Shown in pieces: positions 1 to 11,035 of a stretch of 64,000 bases of DNA. Every line of letters starts with the position of its first letter. The first letter of the stretch is position 1. Position numbers and translations under genes: made by a program. Below the pieces are notes generated by a model. The model was given only the letters and a program-made list of their open reading frames with translations. It did not search any database and was not told where the DNA came from. This DNA comes from Cudoniella acicularis (Eukaryota > Ascomycota > Leotiomycetes > Helotiales > Helotiaceae): assembly GCA_013054445.1 (NCBI GenBank), contig JAAMPI010000037.1, positions 21,646 through 85,645 of the forward strand, written 5' to 3'.

Positions 1-218
1 GACGGTTGCCACATTCCAAAGTCTCTTCTCACATCGTGCAAGCCAAAAGCAAGCGTGGGATTGTGTACAAAGCTAAATGCCATGGACATACCACCAGGGT
101 TGCGGCAGAGAAGGGCAAATATCGCCTTTGCGACCTTGAGCCCGAACGAGCTTTGACATACGAATGGGTTATAGTTGATCACAAGGAGGAGATCAAACGG
201 AGAAAAGGAATGGAATAA
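1..218 (+). CDS. Hypothetical protein, 3' end of a gene cut by the window edge
   Basis: An open frame runs from the window edge to a TAA at 216-218 and has no ATG at its start. If it is real, it is the last exon of a gene beginning upstream. The roughly 70 visible residues are basic, with one CxxxxC-like pair and a Lys/Arg-rich end, and no family is recognised. The region just downstream is a tandem repeat, so this may also be repeat-derived sequence. Confidence is low. Confidence 0.2.
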   Translation, partial: RLPHSKVSSHIVQAKSKRGIVYKAKCHGHTTRVAAEKGKYRLCDLEPERALTYEWVIVDHKEEIKRRKGME

Positions 219-454
219 CCAAAATTTTCAAACACAATTTTCTTGATTAAAATAACATGTACATGCTGGACCTGGCGTGTCCGCAAAGCCTCTAGCCTCA
301 CTTCCACTTTTTTGCGGATCTCTTTCTCTCTCAATCCTTCTGCTAGACAACTCTCTTCCTCCTGATTCCTTATTTCGAGACGACCGAATTCGAAGTGACC
401 TGCGACAGGTTTCGTAACGAAAAGGAGGCGAAGGCCATCCGAGATATGACATCG

Positions 455-930
455 CATACAATCTAGGCACTCAAGCCTCTGATCATGTCCAGCCTTTTTA
501 GTTATTTGTATTGACGATCTTCAAGTGGAACTTGGGTTTCCGATAGAGTGTTGAAGAGCTGGGACTGAGTAGCCGTGATAAAGTTGCCGCCTGAAGATTA
601 ATACAACCTTCTTAAAGTCTCCCCCGAACATTCACATTCCATCTCTCTCTCGTGCGCGCGATGGTGTTGAAATAGTCCCCATGGAGTCGGGAGAAAATTC
701 ATACAATCTAGGCACTGAAGCCTTTGATCATGTCCAGCCTTTTGACGATCTTCAAATGGAATTTGGGTTCCCGATGGAGTGTTGAAAGGTTAGGACTGAT
801 AAGTCGTGAAGAAGTTGTCGCCTGAAGATTGATGTAACCTTTTTAAAGTCTCCCCCAAACATTGACAATTCTTCTCTTGATCGTGTTTGTTATCCACTAA
901 GTCCCCCTCGAGTTGGGAATAGTCTCGAAG
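455..930. repeat. Tandem duplication, two units of about 240 bp
   Basis: Unit 1 starts at 455 and unit 2 at 700, both with catacaatctaggcact. Both then run through a shared series: gatcatgtccagcc, gacgatcttcaa, gagtgttgaa, gcctgaagatt and cttaaagtctcccc. The units differ mainly by transitions and small indels, so the duplication is old. No coding frame is conserved between the units. Confidence 0.75.
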
Positions 931-1239
931 CACGTGAGCTCTGATCTGCTCTCTTACCAATTAGGGACGGAGTAATCTTCACAGGAACGTTCCGCGACAA
1001 CGATATAATGTATAATAGGTTGATCGAGGCGTTCAATAGGGCAATTAGCAGTCTTAGGAACTCTAACCCTAAAGCTGCTCGATTACACATGTGTTACTGG
1101 AATAGGAGGGGGCTTTGTACCCAGAAATCCGTAGAAAAGAGGTGGACATAGCAGGAAATATAGGGGTCAGGGCAATAGGGATGAGGGCGAGGCTAAAGGA
1201 GAGGAGAATAGCGATGAAAAGTACGAGGAGGAAGAGTGT
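931..1239. other. No gene seen
   Basis: Mixed-composition DNA between the tandem duplication and the AT-rich block. A G/A-rich stretch lies near 1110-1240. No frame here resembles a known protein. Confidence 0.5.
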
Positions 1240-3230
1240 AAAAATGATATCATATCTATAAAGGGGCCTATAGTCACAATTCCATTATCTCTTATTATCC
1301 GATACTTGCTACTGAGACTCATTGTTAGGTACGGCCCCTGGCCCGAGGCGGATCGTCCTCACAGTTGACCAGAATGCTTGGTCATTAAGCTTAAGCTTTC
1401 GTTTAACTTCTTGACGGTCTCTGCTAGGGATATCCGAAACGGACCAATTAAATGTTGTAATAGTAAGAAGAGGTGTCTATTCAATCCCCTAAACATATTT
1501 TCCAAGCAGACAGTGTTTCCTAAAAACAATCGCTGATTCTATTTCTAAATTCTCAAATTCGGCTCTAGCGAAGATAGTATAGATCTCACGTAGAGTCATA
1601 TAGTTCTAACTTTTTATACTAAAACTCTACTAATATAAAAGAGTAATACCTAGATTTCTATAAAAGAAATTTCGAACCTCTTGTATAGATAAATTTATAT
1701 ATCCGAGAATATAAAGTTTCTTTAGGTTCGGGAAAGTCCTTATAATAAAAAGGTCGAGATTTACTAAAGATTTATAATCCGGAGGCCGGAGTGTAATGAT
1801 TTGAGGATATTAGAAAAGCTCCCGCAATCTTAGACCGTCTTCTAGCTTAAAACTATCGTACCAGGGAACACTTAAAGACCGTAGGGACGAAAATACTAGG
1901 CGCTATGATAACGGGAGCTCTAGCTAGTGAGTATTAAACGGGAATACTAGTTTCTTAAGAAAAGGTAATTTACCTAACTTGTCTAGTAAGATGTTTTATA
2001 TAGTCGAGATATTATCTTAGAAGACGTATGCGCAGGAACTCGGTTCTTTGCTATATTTTCTCCCTCTAAATTTTATAATCGAACCTCTAAGAGTCGTCTA
2101 AATAGTCGTGTTAATCGGTAAGGGGTTCGGAGTATTAGGGTCGTATTCTTAGGTCGCTGGCTTTCTATAACCACGATAACGTATCTATTAGACGTGTTCT
2201 GCTAGTCGAGGTAGTTTAGTTATAGTCTTTATCTTTTAAAAGGATCGTAGATCGATAGCTTATAACTCAAGTATAATCGGTAGGCCTAGTATTATATAGT
2301 AGAGGGCTTAATAAGTATATTATAATTTTAACTGATCTAGCTCTTCTATACTCTATAAAACTCTTAGTTATAACTTAAGAGGTAATCTAGTTTATTTGTT
2401 AGATAATAGAACATAAAGAATTAAATAAACTTTATCTTTATAGAGGAAATCGTCTTCCTTTCTTTAAACCTGTTTCGTTTCTACTAGATAAGGACATAAG
2501 TTCTAATACTATACCTAATGTTTTCTTTATTACTGTCCCTAATACCGTTCCTGATACTATTAGAATATTTATTTTATAACCTATAAGCTCTTTATCGTCG
2601 ACAAATTCGGTGTTATAATAACTATTATTAGTATACTAGGTGAGTTGTGTTCTACTACTCTTACTGTGTAAGGATTAGTAAGGAGGCATAGTAAAAGAGA
2701 ACTAGTCTAGTAGAGACTATAATAAAGTATACCCGAAAGTCGTATATAATCAAATCCTTTGTCGGATGATAAAAGGTTTAGGAGGAGGATAAAAGAGAGA
2801 AAGCGTTATTACCTATAAGGAGTAAGAAAAGTAGCGGTTAATAGACTATAGCGAACCTGTTTTTATAGTAGGCTTTTAAAGCCACGTTCTAAGACATAGG
2901 TATAAACGCTCTAAATATAAAATACTTTATCTAGGAAGAGATCACTGTTTTAGTTAATTATATAATAAATATAGAAGACATTAAAGATAAACTTAACTAC
3001 TATAAATCGATAATTCGAGCCTATTATTCTATTATGTCCCTATTAAGAATAGTAAAGTTGTCAGAGGCCGCTACTATATAGACACTCTACCGTATAAATT
3101 AAGTATAAAATTTTATCTATATATAACTAAAAATATAACGAATATTTACCTTCCTAGGTAAAAAAAAATGATTTCGTTCCTTTTCTTTTATTTAAATTCT
3201 CCCCCTACGGCAGCCTCTCAGGGGAATCCA
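1240..3230. repeat. RIP-mutated AT-rich block, unidentifiable transposon remains
   Basis: About 2 kb dense in stop codons on both strands. By eye CpA and TpG are scarce while TpA is abundant, and many CpG remain, as in the stretch 2280-2420. This is the footprint of RIP, which in Pezizomycotina mutates CpA in duplicated DNA. No reverse transcriptase, integrase or transposase motif can be read. The most likely origin is a long-dead transposable element. Edges are approximate. Confidence 0.7.
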
Positions 3231-3477
3231 TATTCTCTGGCCCCCTTTTCCTCGCTTAGCGCCTAACGCCGCAATTGCGCCAACCACGACAATTTATTTA
3301 AAAGAATATTACGAACAAAGACCTATAGGGAGATGTGCTTATAATTTGCGCAGTTGTCTCAAATATATAGCGGTGTAATAGTGGGTGGATTTATTGGCGC
3401 GAAAACCAAAGCGTCACCATGAACGTGCAGAAACCTACTTTACGGGGTTTGCAGATTCGCCGAAATTTTAGTTCGAT

Positions 3478-3533
3478 TTGAGGCGCCTCTCTACGGGGGG
3501 TTTGAAGATTCGCCGAGTTTTTTTTTATTTCTA
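3478..3533 (+). repeat. Direct repeat, copy A
   Basis: About 56 bp starting ttgaggcgcctctctacggg, continuing through ttgaagattcgccga and ending in a T-run plus atttctaa. It is nearly identical to 6645-6702 in the same orientation. A shorter partial copy (tacggggtttgcagattcgc) lies just upstream near 3450. The pair brackets the zinc-finger pseudogene. Confidence 0.8.
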
Positions 3534-4149
3534 ATATTGCGGGGGCTGTAAGCCACCCACACTATCAATTGGGTGGGATTGAGTAGCTGTCGGAGACTTG
3601 AGAGGGCAAAATGCTTGAGTCTCTGCAACGCCCGGCTATTGTATAAAGACATTCATATGGCGAACTAATTTGCACACTATGGGTTTTTATTATAAAGTGT
3701 TCTCTGGTACCAAAACTCGTTGATTGAAACGGAGCTGCCACGAAACTTGTTGGAATATCACAGATCTTGCAATGATCCCAGAGTATATCTCGATCCATTC
3801 AGCTGCCCTACACCATTGGCCGCCACCTCCCACCCACAATCTGTTCACGGACCTTTTCCCCCTCCTTATGTCTGGATTCTGGAATTTTTGTTTTGCCGGG
3901 TCGTCCAGGACGGAGCTATAGTTTGATGACAATCACCACATCTGTCATCTAGTCTAGAAGTAGTGTGGTTGGTTACCGGCTGAGGGCGGTAATTCAATTG
4001 TGACAACATGTTGCTCTCAGCGGGGTGGGGGGCTGAGGTAGGTTGATCTATATGAATACATCTGGGTTATTATCTTGCTAAACCCCGGATTCGAATACCG
4101 AACGATTAGCAACTCCTAACTTTTATCCCAGTTATATATCAACTTATCC

Positions 4150-6058
4150 AAACGCTTCGTGTTCTTACACCAATACAACAAAGACCTTTGGTCTTCCAGC
4201 TTACGAAAATACCAATCTACCCTTACTTCTGGTCAATACCGCCACGCTGGCAGTAAGAACACAAGCACCAGGCCAGGCCTAGGAACGTTGGTTCGAGCAG
4301 CGTATTCATTAGCCAATCGAGATTTTCACGACGGATATCTCAGGCCTGGTTCAGTCCTAAGACTCCAGAACGGCTTCTTCTGCTGATATTACACAAGCAA
4401 TCATAGCACCTCAATACGTTCCGGTCTATCTATTCAGCGGAGCGTCGTCAACTAACATGGTAGCGAACTATCCACAAATGCAACAGAACAACCTATTTGA
4501 CTTCAGCGCCTATTCTGGAGCCAGAACGTAGTCCTTCTAGCTTTTGCCGACAACCACATCCAATAGCAACCTTTGCCTTATTTGACACAACCTGACACTG
4601 ATAGAAACCGGGGAATGTCGTGCGCTCGAAACACTCAGTATTGTCTTGTCGAAGAAGTTAACAACCAAAGCTCGCCTATCAAGTCAGAACCTGATCAAAG
4701 CCTAAGCAACTTACCTTTGTTCGTATCCGCTACCACCAAAACCATCTCCACAACGAGTCCTATCAGCGGCAGCAATGAGGCGAATTTTGGAACAGAAGTC
4801 GACACTCTTATGAAGGCTATTCAGGCCAAAACCAGCACAACTCTACAGAAAGCTGTATCTGGCGATTAGGGTAGACCTGCGGTAGGTGTCTCCCGTACCC
4901 CTCCTTACTTATAACAAGCTACTTCCTAAGGCGGACTGTATGCTTCTAGAGAGACGAGTCAATTCAAGCTCACGCAGAAGGGTGTTTAGGACAAAGCCAG
5001 TAGCTGCCCGAAGGGTGGCAAGAAACAGTACCAATACACGATCGGGAACTATACCAAGGGTTTCTATCAGCAGACATACCTTAATACCCACGAGCGAGCC
5101 CATACTAGAGTAAAGCCATACGTGAGTAACACCCTCGTTTTACGATATAACTTTGTCTCTAATATTATATTTATAGCTATATAAAGAGCCAGGATATGGC
5201 CGCAGTTTCTCGCAACTCGGAAATCTAAAGGTAAATATAGAAGACAATCTCCGTACCTTTACTGTTACTAACCCTAGCGCTAGACCCACAAACGACGGCA
5301 CACAGGAGAGCGCCTATACCGGTGCGAAACCTACGGGAAGAGATTTACCCAACGAGGGAACGTACGCGCATACAAGATCGTCCACGAACAAACCAAGCCT
5401 TTCATTTGTCGTCTCGACGACTACAACAAGCAGTTTACGCAACTCGGCAACCTTAAAATAAGCTTCTAAATCGAGTCATATCGTATCTTCCCTTGAAAAT
5501 TGCGCATACTGTTACTCTACTAATATTTTAATTCTGTTAGCCCCTATTTATTAATATACTAGCCTTTCCCCTCTCCCGTCTCAACCCCTTAACATAGCCA
5601 CACTCAGCCTCTCTTCACACATGAACATAACCCATCCCCTATCCATCTCCATACCTTTATAAGAATCGAACGCTAACAATGTTTCGTGTTTATAGTCGCA
5701 CTAAAACAAATTCCACATCGCTACCATCCGCTCTCTAACTGCCAAGTTCGCCTCTATTAAGGACGGCGACATCGTCTATGCTATAGATAAGGAGTTGTAG
5801 GAGTACTTCGCCAACTTGTATAAGAACAGTAACAAGGGTATCAAGGGCCGCGGCAAGGACCGTAGAGTCGGCTCTAACAATTCATCAGCTCCGAACTTCG
5901 GGAGGATAAATCTTAGTGTAGGTGGAGGAAGAGGAGGGTGTAGTATGCCTAGCGCTGGTAGGGGAAACATGATCGTTGTTAGTGCGGGAGTTATAGGTGC
6001 TTATGGTGCTGGAAGAGGAGAAAGCCGTCAGATATTTGATGTTGATAAGGAGAGCTAG
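4150..6058 (+). pseudogene. RIP-inactivated C2H2 zinc-finger transcription factor, Azf1-like
   Basis: A multi-finger C2H2 regulator can be read across three frames. A finger with TKGFYQQTYLNTHERAHT lies at 5025-5105, GRSFSQLGNLKV near 5195, then GKRFTQRGNVRAYKIVH near 5333-5388 and TKPFICRLDDYNKQFTQLG at 5395-5450. After a probable intron (about 5465-5700) the reading resumes with NKFHIATIRSLTAKFASIKD and ends with YKNSNKGIKGRGKDRR near 5870. That order is typical of the fungal Azf1-like family. Several zinc ligands are Tyr where Cys or His is expected (TGC to TAC, CAC to TAC), and a TAG replaces an expected Trp near 5798. All these are C:G to T:A changes, consistent with RIP. The low-complexity N-terminus at 4150-4870 is a weaker assignment. 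It cannot encode a functional factor. Confidence 0.65.
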
Positions 6059-6644
6059 TCTGGCTACAGCGGCAGTGGTGGTGATGATACACCTTTGGCG
6101 TTTGGAGATAGGATGTATTGAGGGTTACACGATGATGTGTGGAGGGGGGTTTGTGACGGCAAAAGAAAGGAAAGGTATAGACGTTTGGTGTTGGTAGGAA
6201 GGCTTTGGGGCTCTGGAACGGAACGACACGGGTGGGCTGGGTTAGGTAACGTCAAGGCATTTGCTCTTCTTATTTTGCTCATCGTCCTCTCATTTTGTAA
6301 TTTCAAACTGGCACGCACCATCATCATCACTGCTCATCTTCTATACTCGCTCTTCAGAGATGGACTTTAAGTCGACACATGTCGCATCCTGTATTTTCCT
6401 GCCTTTCTTTTTTGTCTTTTTAAATTAGAATTTTTATATGAACATCTATGTTTCTATTTATAGGATAGGAAATCTGTACTACTCATGGGAGGATCTTATA
6501 TCAAAGATTTTTACAAGTTCCGTCTACGAAGACGGACGAGAGAGATGGCCCGTTAGCTGCTCAGAGTGGTACACAAACTTCTCCCTTAGATCCGTCGGTA
6601 TTGTGATCCGATTGATGACCTCCTCCGGAATATTCATAGACCCG
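6059..6644. other. No gene seen; tail of the decayed region
   Basis: G-rich sequence to about 6200 may be the degenerate 3' end of the zinc-finger gene. The remainder is AT-rich, with T-runs near 6410-6440 and no recognisable coding. Confidence 0.4.
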
Positions 6645-6702
6645 TTGAGGCGCCTCTCTACGGGAGGCTTGAAGATTCGCCGATTTTTTTTTTTATTTCT
6701 AA
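6645..6702 (+). repeat. Direct repeat, copy B
   Basis: Second copy of the 3478-3533 repeat: ttgaggcgcctctctacggg, then ttgaagattcgccga, a T-run and atttctaa. The few differences include single-base changes and T-run length. Same orientation as copy A, 3.17 kb away. Confidence 0.8.
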
Positions 6703-7307
6703 ACAAATTTCTATAAGGATACCTTTTAGATGTGGTGACTGGTGTCTCGGTCGGAATCGTCTTGTCATGGCAATCGCTTGCGGCCTTCTCATCTATTGGG
6801 ATATTCTGCCCAGGGACGTTCTGAGGGCAATGGAGGGTATGTACATTCCCGAGCAGATTAGTTCGGCATCACGGGTGATCAGCATGCGGCGAGCTTTTGC
6901 TTTCCACCGCTTGGAATCCCCCACGTCCTCGCGACAATCTCCCGATCCCATGTTAATGATGGTCTAACAGAGAGAAATTGTAGCGGAAAGAGGTGAATAA
7001 CAGGCGTCCGTTGGATATCAAGCTGACGGATAACGAGGGGTGATAGAGGCATCATGAGGTAACATGATAAGGAAGAAGAGAGGGGAAATGATAACGTTAA
7101 TCGGTGCCCCCGAGACACCTCAGATGATGAGCACCCTTGTATGGGTATATTAGAAAGGAAGTTCACCAGCAGGGCAGTGCTTACTGAAGTAGCATCATTG
7201 GGCTCCACTGAGAGATTTCTATTCCGTTCGTGATGATGTTCAACTTTTTCATAACTACCCTCTTTGGTTTGTGGCCACAGACGTAGAATGAACCGGATTT
7301 CGTGGAA
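6703..7307. other. No gene seen
   Basis: Frames of up to about 110 codons occur on both strands but show no domain, codon pattern or start context that I can support. Confidence 0.4.
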
Positions 7308-7346
7308 GTTGCTGTTAGGAGTTGCTGTTAGGAATTGCTGCTAGGA
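7308..7346 (+). repeat. 13-bp minisatellite, three units
   Basis: gttgctgttagga occurs twice perfectly (7308-7320 and 7321-7333), followed by attgctgctagga (7334-7346). Confidence 0.8.
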
Positions 7347-7726
7347 ATCTGCACCACCTACTGCAAGAATGAAGTCTTCTCAGCTGTAAGAGAAGTGCAC
7401 TTCTTTACTATTTTGGCGCCCACTTTTTCAGCTCTGTCGACAGGTTTCTAGGTGGGCTCATAGACCGTATGCAAATCCCTGGTGGCGATTGACTAGAGGT
7501 ATTTGATGGGGTAGGGAGAGCTTACCTGACAAATGGCCCCGACGATGATGCTGGTCCCCATCTAGATTCCTGCCGGTAAAACAATGATACAAGGTGAGGC
7601 GACACGAAGCACGGGAATAGGAAAGATTGATCACGAGAAGCACGTCTGAAGCTCCAACTTGAAGCCCTCAAGTCATAGCAGACAGAAGGCAACTTATGGA
7701 AGACAGAAGGGGCCGGAGAGCCCCTC

Positions 7727-8047
7727 TTGCGCCTGAAGGATATTATAGGAGTGGTCATGAGCAACGATGATCACACGATTCAAGACTTGCATGATACGCT
7801 GAAGTCTTACTATAAGGTTGCTCGGAAGAGGTTCGTCGATACTATCTGTTTACAAGTAGTTGATCACTTTCTCGTCAGTGGTAAGACCAGTCCCCTCTGG
7901 ATCTTCTCCCTACATTTCATCGGCAAGATGTCGGACGCCGAGCTCCATCAGATTGCGGGTGATGAGGGTGAGACTATTAGGAGAAGGAATATGCTCGAAA
8001 CCGAACTCTATAGTCCGAAGGCAGGGGAGAAAATCCTGGAAACTTGA
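7727..8047 (+). pseudogene. Orphan C-terminal fragment of a dynamin-like GTPase (GED)
   Basis: An open frame without an ATG reads IQDLHDTLKSYYKVARKRFV, then VVDHFLVSGKTSPLWIF, then a stretch with IAGDEGETIRRR and an ELYSPKAGEKIL end. This is the usual layout of the GTPase effector domain at the C-terminus of fungal dynamin-family proteins (Vps1/Mx-like), which form the assembly stalk and stimulate GTP hydrolysis. The GTPase domain and middle region that should precede it, more than 500 residues, are absent from the preceding kilobase. The frame ends close to where the family ends, so this is a 5'-truncated copy left by rearrangement. It could not act as a dynamin. Confidence 0.65.
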
Positions 8048-9124
8048 GCTTCTCGTTTGGCAGCAGATGGTCCATCTTGACCGTGGGGGTTGGTTACGAA
8101 GCGTTGTGCGAGACCATCTGACGGATGGCGTGAGCATCTTCGACTTGATTATCAACCTTCGCAGAAGTGAGGCAGATAGGGTTGTTAGATAGCATTTCTT
8201 GCAGCGTGGTTTAACCTCCCAACCTTCATTGCATTTAGATTGAATATATTTTTAGATGTCACATTACCAAGTTGTGCTCATGGGCGTCAGATCATGTCTG
8301 CGAAAGAGGAGCAATGGATGTGAGAGTAGGTGCGTGTTTCAGAACTGATTCTACCCCGCGCTGTGGCACGTTTCTCGCAACCCTGCCCCTGCGTGGCGGG
8401 TCACCGCTTAGACGAGGTCGGCGAGGCTTCAGACACTCAATCATGATGGGTTCTGTGCCTCATCTGCGGCTAATTGCGGAGCGACCCGCAAGTCGTCCGG
8501 GTGGCTGAAATCATGACCCTAAGCTTCGCAGGCTCTAATCCAGGCGAGACTTTGGCTGCCTGACGATAACCTTTCACGCCACATGTCAAAATGAAAACTT
8601 CGCACGAGCGCCTATCAATTTGAAAGTAAGGCTTTCTTACAGATTTATCGTAACCAGATATGCGACCGCATCCTAGTCGAGAAACTCCAACACATCTAGC
8701 CAATACTCCTTTCGTTCACCGAATACTCGCTCTCGTGGCGCCTCCCTATTCTGGAAACCCAGAATCCTGCACTTCTGCCTCTTCACACTACAGCAGGGCG
8801 AGGTCCCTCAGCTCCGAACGGCCCGGCAAACCCAATATGGCCTTGGTATGCAGCGTTGCAGCACGGGGCGTTTCCGACGTGTTTAGCCACGGCATGTGGA
8901 ATTAATCAAGACCGTATTTTGAGCCGCATTCTGAGTCTCACTTCCGTTATATTTGGGGCTTTATAAAGAAGGCGAGTTGCGCGATTGAGGCAGTAGTTAC
9001 CATTGACTGTTATTGCGCAAAGTTTATCTAATCTAGACAGAATAGTATAAGGTTTTCACCTGCGTTAAGTATGTCACTTTGTGCTAAGTATTAAGGGAGG
9101 ACTGATTTATTCTCAGAGGCAGTT
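8048..9124. other. No gene supported
   Basis: About 1.1 kb with a GC-richer section at 8330-8520. Frames of 75-110 codons on both strands show no recognisable domain. It may contain the flank of the dynamin fragment. Confidence 0.4.
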
Positions 9125-9346
9125 ATGTGTGTCACCTGGACGATACATTATGCCTGTGGCGACGACGAAGTAGCTAAGGCACCAAGCAACGGCTGCGATG
9201 GGAAGTGCACGGGAACCAATATCACGTACGATGATAATTTGGATACCAGCCCACAAGAAGACTGCTCTACCTGCATAGCTGCTCGTCAACTTCAAACTCC
9301 GCCAACGAGTAGTGATTCTAGTGCTTCAGAGACTTCGGAGGAGTGA
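9125..9346 (+). CDS. Small Cys-containing hypothetical protein (73 aa)
   Basis: A single-exon frame with a true ATG at 9125. The N-terminus MCVTWTIHYACG resembles a loose class of small fungal proteins that begin with MC, six to eight residues and then a CG pair. Five further Cys follow in the first 60 residues (CDGKC, then DCSTC), and the tail is Ser/Thr/Glu-rich. There is no signal peptide or membrane segment. No function is known. The start context and Cys spacing favour a real gene, but a length of 73 residues alone does not exclude chance. Confidence 0.4.
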   Translation: MCVTWTIHYACGDDEVAKAPSNGCDGKCTGTNITYDDNLDTSPQEDCSTCIAARQLQTPPTSSDSSASETSEE

Positions 9347-9623
9347 TTTCAGTAGGTACAGTCCTAAAATACTCCTCCCCAAACTCTCCCTAATCTCAAA
9401 CGCGAATTTCCAGATCTTGTACTACTCCAAAAGAGGTTCTGGATATTTTGATTGGCTGAAACCTCCCTGCTAGCCTCTCTGCTTCTGTGGCGTTGGAAAG
9501 TGGGGAATAGTGGCGTAGAGCTATGATTTATAATTCGCTGGTTGGGCGTATTTCATAGCATAGCTTCAATGACGCGACTTTCACGCGAGCTTGGGACTAC
9601 TCATCTCTTAATCTTGCCCCAAT

Positions 9624-10239
9624 ATGACACCAGATTCTCTAGCAATATTGCGCGGGCCAACTAGGTGTATTATCCGTTGTTCAAAGCCCAAATTCGATCG
9701 AGACTCGGAAGACGACTATGGTGTTGTCTTCGTACAACAGGTCGTCCACCATCTCTCCGGCGATTACACGAAAGCGTTTCTCTTGGGAAGCATTATAGGG
9801 GAATATACGTTCATTGTCTTTGACTACGATAATCCGGACCACTTAGACACTTGCGATGTGCTTGGATTCCGTGTTGGCAAGTCGATCCGCGCTATTTCGG
9901 TGCCTGGTGAAATGATTCATTCGAGAGTTCGGAGTTGGAAACAAGTAAATGAACGTCACAAACTCTCATTTCCTTATCTTGGACAGGTATGCTCGAAATT
10001 CGTATCACCTTAATTCATGTCTCTAGGACTCAGTTACTGATTTGTCTCGACCCAAAGTTAAGATCAACGAGACACCATCCCACTCCCCGTTCCCCCAATG
10101 CGCCAACAGCCGCAGACAGCATCGAAAAAAGTCAGCACAAAGATTCGGAAACTCCTTGAATATCGCGGAAACTTGGGCTAGATATACAGGCTGGGAGAGA
10201 TGGAGTAGTATAATGGGGTTGGCTAGCAAAGGTGGCTAA
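9624..10239 (+). CDS. Hypothetical protein, two exons (about 191 aa)
   Basis: Exon 1 (9624-9986) starts at an ATG and ends at a GTATGC donor. A 40-bp intron ends in TCTCTAG at 10026, and exon 2 (10027-10239) continues in frame to TAA. The first exon has a mixed hydrophobic pattern with no signal peptide; the second is basic with a PSHSPFPQC segment. No family is recognised. Just beyond the stop, another frame stays open across 10217-10310, so a frameshift or an extra exon is possible. The model rests on splice phase and open frames only. Confidence 0.35.
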
Positions 10240-10456
10240 ATTCGACGAATATCCACGATGGAGATCGACGACAGTCAAGAGAAAATTGCCACCGCTGAGG
10301 ACACAAATGGAAAGAGAAGATTAGGACACAACCCTTTTATAGGCTTGAGCATCGCCAACATCCTCAAGGAACTATCAGAAAGGCACGCGTTTCAGAGGAG
10401 AATGTGAAGTCAGATATCGAATACATGATCTTTCCCATTATTCTTAAAGCGGGGTA

Positions 10457-11035
10457 TTGCTACAAGCTAGCTACGCACTACTCAACGCCCTCACTTGCAA
10501 TTGTCCCCTCGACATGTTCAACATGGATGAGAGTAGACTAGAAGCAACGTGCACTTCTGGTTCGTTCTATATATCCTTACAGGATCAGAAAAACACCACG
10601 ACTAGATCAGAGACTTCACCGCCTCCTCGTTTCACAATCTCCAGCGAACGGACCACACGCATTCACTTTGCTGTGCAATATGACAAGCACTGGGCGCCTG
10701 TCCAGATATCCATCTCCCCACTTGACGTTGAAAACATCCCAGAGCAAAAATTCTTTCAATGCTGCTTTCGACACACCTGGTGCTGTGAGGCAGCCCAGAG
10801 AATTAATTTCCATTGCGAAGTTCTCAATGCTGTACAACGAATATATGATTTCTACTATCGTCCTACGAAATGGAATTTCTCAAGCAAGTTATGGTATGTA
10901 GTAAGGAGCTACTATCTTACCCTTAGACTGACAACTTCTAGCTGTAGAAACGAACCTCCTGGCTCTAGGTGTAATCCGAACGAAACTACATGCGCGAAGA
11001 AGGCTGAATCGGCTCGTTGGTTTCATACAGCCTGA
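10457..11035 (+). CDS. Hypothetical protein fragment or exon (up to 192 aa)
   Basis: An open frame from about 10457 with no ATG at its beginning; the first internal ATG is at 10514. It may be an exon of the preceding gene. An in-frame candidate intron (10894-10941, GTATGT donor, CTGAC branch site, TTCTAG acceptor) can be removed without changing the frame, which supports a real transcript. The protein has several Cys (for example CCFRHTWCCE) and no recognised domain. Downstream, a separate frame at 11079-11351 encodes an Asp/Glu/Gly-rich segment preceded by a basic stretch and may be a further exon. Confidence 0.35.
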   Translation: MLQASYALLNALTCNCPLDMFNMDESRLEATCTSGSFYISLQDQKNTTTRSETSPPPRFTISSERTTRIHFAVQYDKHWAPVQISISPLDVENIPEQKFFQCCFRHTWCCEAAQRINFHCEVLNAVQRIYDFYYRPTKWNFSSKLWYVVRSYYLTLRLTTSSCRNEPPGSRCNPNETTCAKKAESARWFHTA

